Source: Leptodactylus fallax
Lineage: Eukaryota; Chordata; Amphibia; Anura; Leptodactylidae
Assembly (NCBI GenBank): GCA_947044405.1
Contig: CAMRHE010000013.1
Span: 372,001-436,000 of the forward strand
Direction: 5' to 3'
DNA: 64,000 bases
Shown: positions 21,543 through 32,655 of the stretch, one piece after another
Layout of the letters: every line of letters starts with the position of its first letter
Numbering within the stretch: the first letter of the stretch is position 1
Notes under the pieces: generated by a model
Told to the model about the DNA's origin: nothing
Seen by the model: only the letters and a program-made list of their open reading frames with translations
Databases searched by the model: none
Translations under genes and position numbers: made by a program

Positions 21543-21583
<41 letters not shown>
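21543..21583. repeat. (TA)n microsatellite
   Basis: About 20 uninterrupted TA units between two LTR-like blocks. Confidence 0.95.
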
Positions 21584-21587
<4 letters not shown>

Positions 21588-22071
21588 GGGAAGGTAGCTT
21601 GGTAGCAGCAATGGTGTGGACCCAACCAGTCAGAGACAGGGACACAAAATCTGGTGCAAAGAAGTTTATTTAGAAAAAAAAACTGCAAAATAAATAAACC
21701 TTCACTTCAGGTACAAAAAATAAGCAAAATAAAATACAGCCTTAACTTCAGGCAAAAAACAAAACTCCTGCTCATCCGACAACTAACTAGTACAAAATGA
21801 GACTAACTATACGTGTGGCTTACTTCCAGCCACACGTACAAACGAAACAGCACAGCTAGGTCTCACCAGACTCAGTATAGCAGGACAGACCCAGGCGCCT
21901 CCTCTCACTCTCAGGATCTGCCCTGAAGTGCAGGCTCTGTATCTTTTTATGGCCCATTAACAAGCCTGGGACCTACACCTGGGGCTGAGGCCTATTCAAG
22001 ACCCGCCCTGGACCAGACATAAGTTAGAAATCTGGGGGAGATATACCGGGACTCCAGCACTCTGCCTGTCA
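21584..22071. repeat. LTR-like interspersed repeat
   Basis: A block starting TGTGGGGAAGG and ending near CTGCCTGTCA, with a reversed AATAAA-type region (GTTTATTTAGAAAAAAAAAC near 21664). Organisation resembles the blocks at 21029 and 22797, but there is no visible TSD. Class uncertain. Confidence 0.3.
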
Positions 22072-22519
22072 CCTTCTCACTGTCTGTCTGTCTGTTCTTT
22101 ATGCGCAACCAAATGACTGGGCCAATCCTCACCAAATTTGGTACACAGGTATATCAGGTGTCCGGGAAGATTTTAGACTGGGTCTCAGCTGTCTAGGACG
22201 TACCGTTCCTGAGATACAGTGTTCCCAAAAAATGACCTGCATTAACTAATACAAGCCTGCAAGTCTTTCACTCATATTCCAACTGCCATACACACGGTCA
22301 CATGTCCCTTATCAGCCAATAGAAGCTTGCAGGCGCTTAGTCTCCTCAGGCACACAGGTTTCCATAGCAACCAAGCTATTTATGACCTGTATTAATCAAT
22401 AGCAGTTCACAGGTCCTTAAATATTCAGTCATATCACGTGTATCAGCCAATATAAGTTCACATTTAATTTACCAGGTTTCCATAACAACACAGCCTTAAA
22501 TAGACTGTACCTATACTAG

Positions 22520-22620
22520 ACCCAGTGGCGTAACTAGGAATGGCTGGGCCCCAAGGCAAACCCAGCCATTTTTCTTCACTGCTGTAGGTCAGCTTTAAAG
22601 GGGCAGGGGGCTGTGGATGA
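22520..22620. mobile_element. hAT-like scrap in the Helitron
   Basis: Begins CAGTGGCGTAACTAGGAATG, similar to the start of other hAT elements here, but no matching right end is visible. Ends are approximate. Confidence 0.3.
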
Positions 22621-22796
22621 CACTGTTACACAAGGTCACATACACACAGCTTTACTCCAAATTTTCCATAACAACCGATTGCAGGTTTTTCACTGATATC
22701 CAAACTGAGATACACATGATCACATGATGCTTATGGACCAATGGAAAATCGCAGCTTCTTCAGTCTTGACATACACACAGTTTTACATCAGGTTTC

Positions 22797-23935
22797 TGTA
22801 AGCCGTGTACCGGGGTGGGCTCCCCAGGATACAGCAAAGTCACGAACAAAGGAAGCGACTCCAAATCAATTTAGAAAAAACAAAATTTTACTTTGTGTAG
22901 TAACACCTCTTTACCAAAAAAAAACACTCACAACTATTTACATACACTCATCCAGGAAGCTGAGGCCCTGTTGTTGTACAGCACGGTGCCTTCTCATGTG
23001 CAGCTCCAATACACTCCAAGCGTTTATCTATCTGCAGGTTGCAACTAACCAGCCGCTTGTTACCTTTTTATCACCCTAGTCACAGGAACAATTCAGTGAG
23101 TGTGATAGGGGCACCAGTGGTATAACACAAGAGTTTACAAACTTATCAAAATACCCCTATTCCCCGCAAACAAAGTACAACCGAGTAACTATAATAGTAG
23201 GTCAGCTTGCAAGCCAAAGAAATATGACAATGTATAAAATGTCGCTTCTAGACTTCCTCAGAATCTCCTCTCTGGGAGTTACAACTCAATAGAATTCTCT
23301 GAGTCTTAGCCCTTACTACTGAATAGGTAGATAATTCACCAGTAGTGTGGCCTGTGAAGATGAGTGCCTAACTATTCTAACTACAGGCCCTTACTCAGTC
23401 CCAAGCAATTGGTGCCAAAAATGTAATGCGGTGCGTGCATGATTACTTCTCTTACTGATCCAGATTTGTTGGGTACCTTTTAGCTTTTGTCTGGAACAGC
23501 TGAAAGCAGGGCTCATCCAAACATGCGGTCTCACTGACAGGGCCACTTCTCAGTCGGGTCCTTGATAGCAATCTTCAACTTAGGATGCTGTCTGAACAAA
23601 CCCTGGAACAGTCTCTGCTTCAGCACCCCCTTGTTATATCCCTTAGGATCCCTTAGGAATCCTTTTCCTCTCACTTCAGTCCTTTTTCTTCTAAAAGCTC
23701 AAAAGCACACTCCTAAGATGGCTGCTACACACACTCTGTTCCTTCTTGTCCCACCTCTGCAGAACAGGGTATCCACGTCACTACTCCAGGGAATTACAGA
23801 ATTACAGTCTTTTCTAATTCTGAGGTAACAGTGTCCTCTTGTGGTCAAACAAACAAATGTCAGTTTATAAAAAAAATAACCTTATTTATAGAAACAGTTA
23901 CATTCAAAAATTGAGGGATGTTTCCCCATCTTACA
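22797..23935 (-). mobile_element. Solo LTR, 1139 bp, 4-bp TSD
   Basis: Ends TGTAAG and CTTACA are perfect inverted repeats, and TTTC occurs directly outside both ends (22793-22796 and 23936-23939). The interrupted Helitron text reads on across the insertion. There is no internal coding, so this is a lone LTR left after recombination. The minus orientation is suggested by reversed AATAAA-type sequence near 23875-23890, which is weak evidence. Confidence 0.65.
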
Positions 23936-24198
23936 TTTCCATAGCAACCAAGCTATTTATGACCTGTATGACTCAATAGCAGCTCTCAGGTCCTTAAATA
24001 TTCAGTCATATGACATGCATCAGCCAATGTACGTTCACATTTCATTTACCAGGTTTCCATAACAACACAGCCATAAATAGACTGTACTTATACTGGACTG
24101 CCATACTGGATGTCAAGTGCAAAACTGGCCAATTCTTAAGGGGCCACTACACAAACAAAAAATGAAATCTACCCGTGCGAAGCCGGGTCCTTCTGCTA

Positions 24199-24201
<3 letters not shown>

Positions 24202-24240
<39 letters not shown>
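24202..24240. repeat. (TA)n microsatellite at the Helitron end
   Basis: TA run directly after the Helitron 3' end, fitting insertion between A and T. Confidence 0.95.
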
Positions 24241-24245
<5 letters not shown>

Positions 24246-27203
24246 CATTCTTATTAAAAGATGCGTTTAACATAAACATCTATTTCTAGATATTTGAGCT
24301 CAACTAGAAACAAGGATGATTACCCTTTATCTAGATATATTAGGGATTATCATAATACAGAATGCCTGAAATGTTTGACAATTTGTCAAGTTAAACTCAG
24401 TCCACTGGGTGGATATTTAAATAACTTAACAGGGGGAGGCAAGATGGAACCCAGTTACAGCTAACATCCTGCTCCATAACCAATCGGGGGGCTTTAACAC
24501 CTTGAATGCAGCGGTCAAACATGCCTTGTGCGCTAGTGAAGGGGTTAAAGGGATGTGACATCACAGGGCTGGCTGCTGATTGGCTGCACGCATGGCATTG
24601 TGGGTGATCCCGCATTCCCAGAGTTCCTTGCCCCATGTAGAGCAGCCATTTTGAAATAAATGCGCATCATTACCACGAATCGAATATTTCCTGAAATTCG
24701 GATCGAATTCCACTTCTGCAGCTTCGATTCGTTCATCTCTAAATAGGACATCATGTCTGTATAAGATAATCTAATCATTGCTGCCAGATGGCAGTTGAAA
24801 AATGTCTGCTCTCAAAAAGAGAAACAAAATAGCAGTCTTGCGGTTATGATATCTTTTCAATGGCTAACTGAATTAAAAAAATATTACAAGGCAAGCTGTA
24901 AAGAGTACTCAGGACTCATCGTCAGGCATAATATAAGAAAGCATCGAAAGAAGCACACATTTATACATAGAAGAACAAAGAAGTACTGCAAAAACATCAA
25001 TGAAACCATCGGAATGAGCTTCGAGGATGTGTTTTTAACTAGTTTCCAGATAGGCAGTGTGAAAGTTTTATTACTGATGTTAGTTCAGAGAGTTGGTGAC
25101 CCCAATATCTCTGAAATAACTTCCTTAGATTTTGTATCATGACCTTTTTTCACTATTAAAGTAAAAATAAAACATCTACCTGTGGCTAAATATTTTTATA
25201 GTCCTGGACATAACATCACATATTTGAAGGTATTAATATTAAAAAGCAATTATAAATCCCACAGGGACAGTAGAATCTGGTAATGACAGTCTTTGACACA
25301 GTTCACACAGGACTGAATTTATCCCAAGGATTTATGTCATTGTACAACATCTAAGGAATCTATTCCATAAATAGTGGGGTCACCAGCTCTCTTAACTACC
25401 ATCTGTTTAGAGACAATAAAACATTCACATTTAAATAACATTATAAAAGTACAAAAATCTCAACTGACCCTACTTATCATTCATGTTTTTAAATGCAATG
25501 GGCTATGATAAATAGCAGTCGGTAAAAAAAGACCTTCTATACCTATCACAATGCATCTAAATGAATATACCACTAAAGCTACTCTGCAGAGGGGTGATTT
25601 GGAAGAAGCATAATGGCTATAATTTTCTGTAAGATTATTTTATCCAATGCATCCACAAAAACTCTTAAAGGGATACACCAACTACTGCGCTGGCCTTTCT
25701 TACATCACACATTCAATCCTCATGTACTCTCCAGTCCAGTTTCCTATCCATGTGTACTTATAAGTGACTACTAGCTCACATTTTGACCATCTCAGCAGGC
25801 TGTATCTCCAGCTATATAACAACTAGAACCACAATTCCAGTTATATAGTAGGTAGAACAACAAGTCCCAGCTCCCGAAATATAGCGATTTACAGTGTTTG
25901 CCTTCCAACCTCAGCCTCTTACTGCAGCCAGTATGAAGGAGGAAGGGTGGGGGCAGCAGAGAAGCTGACACAGAGCAGAGATTAGGCAGAGAAATAGATG
26001 CTCCTCAAAACTGTACATGACAGCGGGGAAAGGCGTAGCTCGAGCTTTTCTACATTTTATCAAACCCCTCCCGATCAATTAGATCTCTTTGATTGTCACA
26101 TATGTGACTCTTTTGTTTTAAGAAAATGAATAATGGTAAACAATTTCTTAGCTAACTACTACTACTATTAACTACACAAACGTCAATAAAGTTTACATTT
26201 TACACTGTTTCTATCCTGTCAGTACCCATCTTTACATAAAATACACTAGCTACTTCTCTAACAATAACTGTTACATTCTACTGTAATAGCAATACCAATT
26301 ATCACTAGAGAGAGACGTAATACATTTCTGAGGGATTAAAAAAACTTCCATCAGAAAATACATTTTGTCTGATTGTAGTGATAAGATATAAAAAAACATT
26401 AGTAATTGGCAGCTTTGCGTTGATGGTAACATTGGTGTTTCTTTCTACACATATTACAGATGCAGTCGACCCGCCTGTGCTTCCTCAGAACCAAAGTTAT
26501 GGCACAATAACTGTAGTTTTGATAAACTGCAGGAAGTACAGTACATGTGTTGAATAGAGATGGGTGAAACAGTTTTGTTTAAACAGTATGGCATAGCCTG
26601 TTAATCTGAAAAAGTCTCCATTTGTTAAGGGTTTTTTTTTTTTTTTTTTTTTGCTCACCCAATAAAAAGTCTCCAAGCATGCAATGTACGCAGTTATATA
26701 ATTTCTAGTCTAATTCTCACTGAACAGTTCACCCTGTTTGTGGTTTGCTATTTTTCTTGAAATAGTTTTTTGTAAAATAAAATAAGGCATACACACAATG
26801 TAAAAATTGTTGCCAATCATTCTTGTAATTAAGCACTGTGCAGTAAAATGACTGGAAGTTACAGGACAGGGGACAGGCAAAAGGAGGGGGAGGAAACATT
26901 AATGCAAGAACTAGCAATAAGAATGTAAGAATGTGAATGGCAACAGAAACACTACTTGTGGTCTTAACAGCCCCATCAGTTGCATTTCAGAAGTAGATAA
27001 ATGAATGTTTAGTTTCCATTCCCAGGTTAAGAGAAAAAAAGGCTAGAAAGTACCTTATCAGGGAGTATAGGGAGGAGCACATAATTCTCTAGACAGAGTA
27101 TGGTGAGGTTTTGATCTTGCAAAATGTCTTCAAATATTTTGAAAATCAATTTTGTGCAGTATAGATGAAGGGCCTCACCCAACTTCTTCAAGCAGTGATG
27201 TTA
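24241..27203. other. No gene recognised
   Basis: Mostly AT-rich, non-repetitive-looking sequence. A short repeat trace lies at 24640-24740 (TTCGATTCGTTCATCTCTAA, reverse of the type at 37499), another at about 26565, and a T-run at 26632-26652. A 115-codon ORF at 24795 starts with TTG and matches no family I know, so it is not called as a gene. Confidence 0.4.
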
Positions 27204-27573
27204 CAGGTGCATCTCAATAAATTAGAATATTTTTGAAATGTTCATTCATTTCAGTAATACAATCCATAATCAGCGTCTTCCATGATTGTTTGTCCTACTG
27301 AACCAGACTGAGGGACCATTTAAAGGCTTAGGAAACCTTGGCAGGTGACACACTGAATTTACAATACTGATTTTTTTTTTACAATATTCAAATTTTCTTA
27401 GATTTTGGTTTTCATTAGCTGTAATCCATAATCAACATTTACAGAAATAAAACACCTGAAATAGAACACTCTGTGTGTAAAGAATCTAGAAAATATAAGA
27501 GGTCACTTTTTAAATTTAATTACTGAAATAAATAAACGTTTCAAAGATATTCTAATTTATTGAGACACACCTG
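27204..27573. mobile_element. TA-flanked MITE, copy 2
   Basis: A 370-bp second copy of the element at 1455-1822, with TA outside both ends (27202-27203 and 27574-27575). The right inverted repeat has small changes (GAGACACACCTG instead of GAGATGCACCTG). No coding content. Confidence 0.85.
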
Positions 27574-27589
27574 TAAATTCGGCTGAGAC

Positions 27590-29181
27590 AAGGATTGAAT
27601 CAAAGAGGTAAGCATAGCGGCCCCACAAAAGTGGCCAAAGGTCTGACTGGGAATGGCTAGATTGATCCACAAAATGGGGCAAAACACTACTTGGAGCTAT
27701 TGGGGACAATAGCTTTCGAGATAATAATAAAGCCAGTGAGGCTTTCGAGATAATAAAGCCGGTGAGGCGTGACATACCTTACACATACATCTTGTCATAG
27801 TACTGGGGAGATTGCTTGGACTGGGTAGGTGTAATTTGTCCCAAAGCAGTGGCCAGTTAGCTCATCCAAGAAATTCCGTCTCAATCTCAACATGTGTATA
27901 TAGATCAATATGTGTATGTAGATCTGGGAGGGACACACACCCCTGTTTCACTTTCAAGATCAATAGTCTGAGCTATCCTAGGTCTCTGTTTATCCCACAA
28001 AAATTGTGCAAAAAGGTTTTTAATTAATGAAAAAGAATGTGGGTGGGACATCCACAGACAGCAACTGCATGGTGTACAGAGCTTGTGGCAGTACATATGT
28101 TGAGAGTAATTTTTTATTCTCCAGCCATGACATATGGGGTTTTTAGTTCAGCAAGGAACTTATGAGTCTTCTGAAAAAGAGAAAGGTAATTGAGTGAGAA
28201 TAAGAGATCTGGGTTTGAGGGGATCATAAGACCCAGTCACTGCCATTGAGTAAGCAATTCCTCACGCAAGTCTGGGGGCTCAGACTGATAGTAGGCTGTC
28301 TCAGTGGATGATATCCGAGCAATATGGGGATCATCATTGAAGCAAAAACATCTTCCAGGTTAATGGACAGGTCAAGATAGTGCTCCACCTGTTCAATTAG
28401 GGTGTTATTCAAATGCCACGTCCATTCCTTGTTAGGAAAAGTGGATAGCAATAACGTCAAAGAGACAGGGGCGTGATCTGATATCGTAATAGTCTCAATG
28501 TTTGTTTTACAAATTGTAGGCAGGAGACATGAGGATGTAAAGATGTAATCTATCCAATGATAGGATTTATGGCGGATAGAGTAAAAGCTAAAATCTATTG
28601 TGGTAGGGTGAGCAACCCTCCACATGTCCACCAATGCCAAATGAGAGATAAGAAGTTTAAGTTTTGCGAAGCATAGTACCCAGAGGTGTGCGGGGGGTTG
28701 GAAGTGGAGTTCATAACATGTTCCCATACAAAGTTAATATCGCCACACATAATAATTGGTCCTTCGACAAAGGTTTCAATTTGATTTGATGTTTATCTTG
28801 CGCATATATATTAACCAGTGTAATTTTCATGTTTGCAACATGACCTTTCAAGAATAAATGTTGACCATTCAGGTCCAAACACAAAGTCTCTAATGCGAAA
28901 GGATTATCTCTGTGTTAAACATCCATCTTTATATCAGCCAATTCTTTCATAAGAGGGAAGAAGGTCTTTTTGAAGAAGGCTCTCAACAAGGGAATAGAAT
29001 CTGAGTCACCGGCAGTATCAGAGGGAGCAAAGGAGCTCTCATGATCGAAATCATCAGCTTGTTTGTGACTCACAGATTTCTTCAGGTGTCATCTTAAGTC
29101 AACCGGCCGGGGAAGCCAGTATCTTCTTTAGGTACTTATCCATGTCTACCTGGTTTTATCAGGCTTCCCCGCTTTCACCAT
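27590..29181 (-). pseudogene. Tx1/L1-type LINE remnant, internally deleted
   Basis: On the minus strand, reading from high to low coordinates: a possible ORF1-like start (MVKAGKPDKTR at about 29181), then the APE-type endonuclease of ORF2 (about 28900-28230; IIMCGDINF in the middle, ISDHAPVSLTL near the end), then directly the ORF2 C-terminal region (FLWDKQRPRIA near 27980, followed by PLLWGRYAY near 27620). The RT core expected between endonuclease and C-terminus is absent. Stops and frame changes break the rest. The Tx1/L1 assignment follows from the DKQRPRIA-type motif. Confidence 0.7.
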
Positions 29182-30157
29182 GGTAAAAGACGTGTAGCTA
29201 GAGCCTGAGGTTGGGTAGATCTGGTTAGAAACTCCAGGATTATATATCCATCACCTAGCTTTCTTGAAATTCTTTTAATTGTCACTACTTGGTGCCACAT
29301 GTGAACCCATAAATGGGTCAGTTTTGATGTTCTTTTATTAAGCTCAATTCGTTATCACTTTTCAAATGGCAAACACACTGATGGAGTGCCATAAACCTTT
29401 CTTGAAATTCTGTAAATTGTCTCTCCGCTAATATGATGTTGATGTGGCATGTGCTGTCATACATGGATAATTGTCAGGATAATCCAGATTCCTTTCTGCC
29501 TCCTAAGTGTTTTTCTCAGGGTCATAGATTCCTTTCCATGTCAGAAGATATTTTAGCTTTTTCAGCTGGCAAACCAGGCACACTGAAATTGTAATTGTCA
29601 CTCATTGGTGCTGCATCTGCTCTCATAAAGTGACAATTTTTAAAAGTTAATTCTTTATCACATCACTTTTTCAAGTGACAGGCACGCTATAGTTTCCAGT
29701 GGCACTTGCCACAGCCACTCTCTTGGCATAATAACAAGAAAATAAAGAAAAGAACCCCACCATTACTTCTTCCAATAACAACACAATGGCGTCATTCTGC
29801 TCCCACAAAGAGATAATTTTTGGTGGCATTTTATTTTTATTTTTTTTGAAAAGCCAATTTTAATCACTATTCAACTCGGCATTTGTCGTCTCCCAAATAA
29901 CAAGACTGTAGCACTTACAAGTCATCAAAATGGGAAAATTTCCGGGAAAACTGAATCTGAGGCATTTCCCACATAACTGACAATAAACCTGCAAGCCCTC
30001 ACCACCCCCCCTCAGTCACAATTTTTTTGCACACTTTAAATCCTTTAAAGAATTGTCCTAAATCACGGCAAGAAATACATGACACAAATGTTTTTAAGAT
30101 ATTTGGAGGTAAATAGTGCTGTTTTGAACTTTCTCTACATACACCCCTCTGATACAT
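29182..30157. other. No gene recognised
   Basis: AT-rich. Phrases recur loosely (TTTCTTGAAATTCT at about 29262 and 29398; TTGTCACT at 29281 and 29597), suggesting old local duplication. No coding or transposon ends identified. Confidence 0.4.
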
Positions 30158-30158
30158 G

Positions 30159-30203
<45 letters not shown>
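30158..30203. repeat. (ATT)n microsatellite
   Basis: About 15 ATT units, in the position of the reversed AAT tail of the antisense L2 fragment that follows. Confidence 0.95.
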
Positions 30204-30224
30204 TGTGATTGTGGGAACAGTCTT

Positions 30225-30425
30225 ATATATTGTGATAGTGAGTTTCAGAGTATGGGGGATGCATGGGAGAAGTTTTGGAGGTGGTTGTGTGAAGAGCGGA
30301 TAACAGCAGAGTGGAGTAGGAGGTCTTGAGAGGATCGGAGGTTACTTGTGGGTAGGTAGTGGAAGATTAGGTCACAGATGTATGGAGGGGACACGTTGTG
30401 GATAACTTTGTATATTAGCATGATG
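30225..30425 (-). pseudogene. L2 LINE fragment, antisense (copy D)
   Basis: The reverse complement matches the L2 C-terminal coding region of copies A-C (CCATACTCTG, TCTTCACACAACC, CTCCTACTCCACTCTGCT). It is a short, decayed fragment with several indels, starting near an (ATT)n run that is probably its tail. Confidence 0.75.
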
Positions 30426-30739
30426 TGTCATCAAAGCTTCAGTATTGAATGAAGAACTCCATACAGCAGGGGTGTCAAACTCATTTTCTCCGGGGGGCCA
30501 CTTCAGCCTCACGGGGTACCTTGAAGGGCCAAGATTATTTTACACATGTATAAAAGTAACTTCTCCTTAACAGATAAGCGAGCTATTAAGCAGTAGTTAC
30601 ATTTGTACATTACCACTGTTACAATCAGCCCTTTGAGGGCAACCAGGAAGAACAAAATGTATTGTTAAAACCTAAGACATTGGCATGTTACATACTATTC
30701 TCATCCTTTTCTGAATATATAAAAAATTAAGCACTATAC

Positions 30740-31100
30740 AAATACTGTTTACCCCTGCAAACGGTATTATGCTCTATAGTTGCCTCTGCACACAGTATTA
30801 CGCCCCACAGCGGCCGCTGCACACGGTATTATGCTCCATAGTTGCCCCTGCACACGGTATTATGTTCCATAGTTGCCCCTGCTCACGATATTATGCTCCA
30901 TAGTGGCCACTAGACACGTTATTATGCTCCGTAGTGGCCCCTGCACACGTTATTATGCTCCATAGTGGCCCCTGCAATCGGTATTATGCTCCTTAGTGGC
31001 CCCTGCATTGGTATTATGCCCCATAGTGGCCCCTGCAAACGGTATTATAGTCCATAGTGGCCCCTGCACATGGTATTATGCCCCATAGTGACCCCCCCAC
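30740..31100. repeat. 31-bp minisatellite in hAT
   Basis: About eleven imperfect units of the type CACACGGTATTATGCTCCAT plus AGTTGCCCCTG. The same unit, in reverse complement, forms the arrays at 52970-53226 and 54975-55480, and a diverged form lies at 34745-35545. Confidence 0.9.
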
Positions 31101-31107
31101 CCATGAA

Positions 31108-31443
31108 ATATTATTATACTCTGGGGTCTTTTCAGACCCCAGAGTATAATGATCGGAGACCCAGGTGGTGACAAACATAAAACCAGTGTTACTTACCTGG
31201 GCCCCGATGCGCTCCCTGCGTTCGGCCTTCTTCAATGTCGCACAGACCGGCGTCGCGACATAATTACGTCGGCCTGGCTCACGTGACGCCTGGGACGTCA
31301 CCAAAGAAGGCCGAAGCCGGCTGGGAGCAGCATCGGATCGCCGGAGAGGTGAGTAACACAGGTTTTTATGTTTATCACCTCCCCGGGGTCTCCGATTATT
31401 ATACTCCGGGGTCTGAAAAGCCCCCGGAGTATAATAATAGTAG
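31108..31443. repeat. Large inverted repeat with nested hairpins
   Basis: Two arms of roughly 130-140 bp (about 31108-31240 and 31300-31443) are inverted copies. Each arm is tipped by a smaller hairpin: a perfect 17-bp stem at 31113-31129/31134-31150 with loop TTTC, and a 20-bp stem with one mismatch at 31395-31414/31419-31438 with loop GAAA. The centre contains GGGACGTCAC, close to a CRE. Confidence 0.85.
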
Positions 31444-31713
31444 TATTTGATGGGGTTCGCCGGCCGCGGCCTCACTTACCATCCCCGCTCCTGCACACAG
31501 CCGCTTCTGCGTCCCATAGCAGAAGGGGAAGCGGGGGCGGCCACGACCAGCAGCGGGGATCGGTAAGTAAATAGGCCGTTACGTGCCGGGGATACTCCAG
31601 CAGGCAACGGCCTATTTATATATATAAAAAAAAACTTATCTTCACTTACCTGCGATGCCTTGATGCAGCCGCCTCCTCCTCTTCTTGTCTGCGTGTCAGC
31701 GTAGGCGGCGTGA

Positions 31714-31721
31714 TGACGTCA
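31714..31721. promoter_or_regulatory. CRE-like TGACGTCA in hAT
   Basis: Exact octamer in a GC-rich stretch (GGCGGCGTGA before it), in the same kind of context as 4003-4010. Confidence 0.4.
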
Positions 31722-31962
31722 TTGTATCGCCGCCTGCGCTGACATGCAGAGGTCTTGTAAACCAGTCCAGGACAGGTATCGCGTAGCTTTGTTTTTTTTT
31801 TTTTTTAAGCGGCCTGTCCTGGGCTGGTTTACATTACATAATGTACATAGACAATAAAAAATGCCGCGGCCCTGCGGGCCAGATAAGTGCCGGGCCGGAT
31901 AACAGAAGGCAGCGGGCCGGATTCGGTCCGCGGGCCTTGTGTTTGACACCTGTGCGATACAG

Positions 31963-32655
31963 TATTTTTCAAGCTGCCAAGCTCAAATGACTCAAAATGG
32001 TTTAAGTTTAGAACTTTGGACATTCTACACCAATTGTAACGATGTGTATATGATATAATATATCCTGTGATCTCATGTGATGTCTATGATGTCATCTGCC
32101 TTGTGATGTCATCATAATTGCCACTGTTGTTTTGTGTACCAAATTTAAAACATTGAGAGTAGCTTGTATATTGAAGCTCATATTTTATATTTTTCTGTTG
32201 ACGTAGCTAAGTGAGGGCTTATGCTTTGCGTGATGAGTTGTACTTTTTCATTTGGCACCATTTTGGGATACGTATAATGTTTTGACTAGCTTTCATAAAA
32301 TTTTTTGGGGAGGTCCATGTAAAAAAAAAAAAACATGACATTCACTCTGCATTAAAAATGGCATGGCAACTTTGTCCAGTGGATCATTACGATTACGGCA
32401 ATACCATTGGTATTGTTTTTTATTGGCGCCAATTTTTGGGGAAGTGAGGTAACCAAAATACATATTTTTTTTATTTTTACATTGTTCACCATATAGGATA
32501 AATAACGCTATTTTTGGATAGTGCACATTTCTATGTACATGGGGATACCTAACATTTTTACTTTATTTTGTGTACATTATATGTTAGCAATGTTTCTGGG
32601 GGGGGGGGGTGGATAGTTTTTATCATCTACATTTAACTTCAGAGATGCCATTTTA
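31963..32655. other. Repeat-like sequence, no gene
   Basis: No coding. The stretch 32430-32530 (GCCAATTTTTGGGGAAGTGAG, GTTCACCATATAGGATAAAT) resembles a repeat widespread in frogs. An A-run lies near 32321 and a G-run at about 32600-32609. Confidence 0.4.

Larger units (their letters stand above)
22077..24199 (+). mobile_element. Helitron (non-autonomous), with nested insertions
   Basis: The 3' end has the Helitron signature: a short hairpin (ACCCG...CGGGT at about 24172-24188) followed by CCTTCTG and terminal CTAG (24196-24199), with T after it. The 5' part starts near TCACTGTCTGTCTG and has Helitron-like ACCAAATTTGGTACACAGG text. No Rep-helicase is encoded. An internal segment occurs twice (22360-22515 and 23938-24085, both with CCATAGCAACCAAGCTATTT). 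A solo LTR sits at 22797-23935 and a hAT-like scrap at 22520. The 5' end is approximate. Confidence 0.7.
30467..31954. mobile_element. Non-autonomous hAT with 31-bp minisatellite
   Basis: 1488 bp. Ends CAGGGGTGTCAAAC and GTTTGACACCTGTG are inverted repeats with two mismatches, a terminus I recognise from hAT elements in many vertebrates. The flanks CCATACAG (30459-30466) and CGATACAG (31955-31962) match at 7 of 8 bases. Inside: a 31-bp minisatellite (30740-31100), a large inverted repeat with nested hairpins (31108-31443), a CRE-like octamer (31714-31721) and several GTAAGT/ACTTAC motifs. No transposase. Confidence 0.85.

Noticed and set aside
21029..22071. One long LTR element made of the two LTR-like blocks
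   Set aside because: The two blocks are not copies of each other and no coding lies between them.
24795..25142. 115-codon ORF
   Set aside because: Starts with TTG, matches no family I know and has no supporting signals.
28224..28727. Possible host gene on the minus strand
   Set aside because: The ISDHAPVSLTL text shows it is the endonuclease of a Tx1/L1 LINE.
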